Shown one piece after another: positions 62,585-64,000 of a stretch of DNA of 64,000 nucleotides. Under the pieces are notes generated by a model. The model was not told the DNA's origin, ran no database searches, and saw only the letters and a program-made list of their open reading frames with translations. Source of the DNA: Sneathiella sp. (GTDB taxonomy: Bacteria > Pseudomonadota > Alphaproteobacteria > Sneathiellales > Sneathiellaceae); NCBI RefSeq assembly GCF_002694385.1, contig NZ_NZMB01000010.1:256962-320961 (forward strand), given 5' to 3'. Position 1 is the first letter of the stretch; each line of letters opens with the position of its first letter. The position numbers and the translations under genes were made by a program.

Positions 62585-63369
62585 TGATCCAGCGGCATTC
62601 CTCTCTCCGGTTCCTGATCGCGGTTGTCACGATTTGCCTTTCTTCGTCCCTGACGGACAGGGAGGCGGCGGCGCAATCGTCTCTGATCACCGATATTTCA
62701 TCGCATCTCATCTCGGTCACCTCCGACTTTACCGGAACGGAATTGCTGCTGTTCGGCGCGATCGAGCTGGACGCGGAAGATGTCGGCCCCGGCAACGGGG
62801 ATGTCCTCGTCATCGTCCGGGGCCCCGAAAAGGAGGTTGTTGTCCGCCGCAAGGACAGGGTTGCAGGCATATGGATCAATCTGGAAGCCGTGGAGTTTCA
62901 GAGGGTGCCGAGCTTCTACGCCCTCGCCAGCAACCGCCCGGTTGAGGAAATTGCCCCGCCCGACGTGCTGCAACGGCTGCGCATCGGGCCGGACCGACTG
63001 CGCTTCCAGTCGGATAAACTGGGCGAAGTAAGCGCGCCGTTTGAAGAAGCGCTGGTGCGCCAGAAAACAAGGGAACGTCTTTATTCCGATCAGGATGCGG
63101 CGGTCTATTTCCTCGGCAACAAGCTGTTCCGGACGACCATCGCCATTCCGGCCAACGTGCCGGTGGGCGACTATATCGCTGAATTTTATCTGTTCAAGGA
63201 CGGCGAACTGCTCAGCGCCTCCTCCTCCCCGCTGTTCATCAAGAAGTCGGGGCTTGGCCGGACGATCTACGAATTTGCCCATGATTATCCGGCCCTGTAC
63301 GGCATCGCGGCGATTATTGTTGCATTGATTGCCGGGTGGCTCGCCTCCGCCGTGTTCCGCAAGGAATAA
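62584..63369 (+). CDS. TIGR02186-family membrane protein
   Basis: A 261-residue protein. A signal-like N-terminus (FLIAVVTICLSSSL) precedes a periplasmic beta-rich part with DFTGTELLLFGAIE and a single C-terminal membrane anchor (YGIAAIIVALIAGWLASAVF). This family is found next to TauE/SafE permeases in Alphaproteobacteria, as here, and its role is unknown. Translational coupling by overlap with the permease gene. Confidence 0.9.
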   Translation: MIQRHSSLRFLIAVVTICLSSSLTDREAAAQSSLITDISSHLISVTSDFTGTELLLFGAIELDAEDVGPGNGDVLVIVRGPEKEVVVRRKDRVAGIWINLEAVEFQRVPSFYALASNRPVEEIAPPDVLQRLRIGPDRLRFQSDKLGEVSAPFEEALVRQKTRERLYSDQDAAVYFLGNKLFRTTIAIPANVPVGDYIAEFYLFKDGELLSASSSPLFIKKSGLGRTIYEFAHDYPALYGIAAIIVALIAGWLASAVFRKE

Positions 63370-63498
63370 TCGAACGATAAAGCCCGGGCGACAAAGAAAG
63401 GGCATTCAAATTTGCCGTCGGCTGGATTAGTATCATGGCCGAATGCTTTCCATGCCTGCTTATTCCCGGCAAAAACAACAAGAACGGAGCGGGGTTTT

Positions 63499-64000
63499 TT
63501 GACCGATCCCAAGAAAACAGAATTTGTGCCTCTTGCCATTGGCGTTATGGCCCTTTCCTTCATGATGGGAATGGTCGGGCGGCTTTCCTTTGAGAATTTC
63601 CCGAACCTTGTCACCCCGCTTGGAATGGAGTTTGACTGGTCGCGAAGCACCGTCGCCTCCATCTATTCCATGGGCGGGCTGGTGACGGGGCTGACCGGCC
63701 CGCTGGTCGGCACGCTGTTTGACAGGCTGGGCCCGCGTAATGTCTACGGCATCGCAATCCTCAGCGGCGGTCTCGGGCTGATCCTTTCCGGACTTGCGAC
63801 AAATATCTGGCATTTCTATTTCAGCATCAGCCTGCTCATCGGTTTTGGCGTTTCCTGTAGCGGCAATGTGCCGAATTCGGCGCTGGCGAGCCGCTGGTTC
63901 CGCAAGCAGATCCCTCTCGCGCTCGCCATGATATATTCTTCGCTCGGGGCGGGGACCCTGCTGGGACTGGCGGTTTCGCAGCTATTCATTGAAAATTACG
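63499..64000 (+). CDS. MFS transporter, N-terminal part (cut by window edge)
   Basis: Major facilitator permease; 167 residues are visible with about five membrane segments, including the loop-2-3 motif GTLFDRLGPRN. A TTG start at 63499 (MTDPKK) follows GGAGCGGGG; no ATG fits. The remainder lies past the right edge. Substrate unknown; oxalate/formate antiporter-like MFS would fit the signature DRLGPRN but this is a guess. Confidence 0.85.
   Translation, partial: MTDPKKTEFVPLAIGVMALSFMMGMVGRLSFENFPNLVTPLGMEFDWSRSTVASIYSMGGLVTGLTGPLVGTLFDRLGPRNVYGIAILSGGLGLILSGLATNIWHFYFSISLLIGFGVSCSGNVPNSALASRWFRKQIPLALAMIYSSLGAGTLLGLAVSQLFIENY

Noticed and set aside
1-64000. CRISPR arrays, tRNA, rRNA, prophage or IS elements
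   Set aside because: No regularly spaced repeats, cloverleaf-like sequences, phage structural genes or transposases were seen on either strand.

Overview
The window is a GC-rich, densely packed stretch of a bacterial chromosome with the hallmarks of an alphaproteobacterium: CobS/CobT cobaltochelatase, a CheZ of the alphaproteobacterial kind, a TipF-like degenerate EAL protein, CtrA-like TTAACCAT boxes, a SUV3-like helicase followed by an S4 protein, an aroK-aroB-CorC block divergent from xerD, and TIGR02186 next to TauE/SafE. The order cannot be fixed from the sequence; a marine Rhodospirillales/Sneathiellales/Emcibacterales-type organism would fit. I saw no tRNA, rRNA, CRISPR array, insertion sequence or prophage. 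About 70 protein genes are called, one cut at each edge (ileS at the left, an MFS transporter at the right).

Region 1 (1-8.5 kb): ileS, ribF and a MaoC hydratase on the minus strand; cheY-cheZ on the plus strand; then a HAD-IIA hydrolase and the TipF-like gene on the minus strand. Next are an SDR and accA. Region 2 (8.6-22.3 kb): malyl-CoA lyase, xerD with a periplasmic protein and a 46-residue membrane peptide upstream, aroK-aroB-CorC, an AEC transporter, a ribbon-helix-helix protein, BolA, a J-domain protein, cobS-cobT, a dienelactone hydrolase and rpmB. Region 3 (22.4-35.9 kb): meaB, trans-3-hydroxyproline dehydratase, cdd, a histone-deacetylase-like hydrolase, methylmalonyl-CoA mutase, the SUV3-like helicase with an S4 protein, an FAH-family enzyme, and several proteins of unknown function. 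Aerobic cobaltochelatase, MeaB and methylmalonyl-CoA mutase together point to B12-dependent propionyl/methylmalonyl-CoA metabolism.

Region 4 (36-63 kb) is dominated by acyl-CoA chemistry. It holds five acyl-CoA dehydrogenases, a long-chain acyl-CoA ligase, three hotdog thioesterases, an SCP2 protein, two SDR/acyl-CoA units and a fadA-fadN-fadE-type beta-oxidation operon headed by a MerR regulator. The regulatory sequences are unusually readable here. A perfect 24-bp palindrome lies before merR and a near-identical copy lies before the SDR-acyl-CoA dehydrogenase operon 14 kb away. Both TetR genes have palindromes in front of them. A TGGGCCCA palindrome recurs before acyl-CoA genes. Sulfur genes (cysteine dioxygenase with a four-domain rhodanese, a homocysteine methyltransferase-like protein) are interspersed.

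The best candidates for something undescribed are: (a) a self-contained unit at 45.77-46.05 kb with two Fur-like boxes, a promoter, a 55-codon gene with no recognised family, and a terminator; (b) a CheZ whose tail carries two copies of a motif resembling the CheY-binding N-terminus of FliM; (c) the MerR regulon with its matched operators; (d) the TGGGCCCA motif, including an exact 11-bp tandem repeat. Everything rests on reading the sequence; no database search was run.
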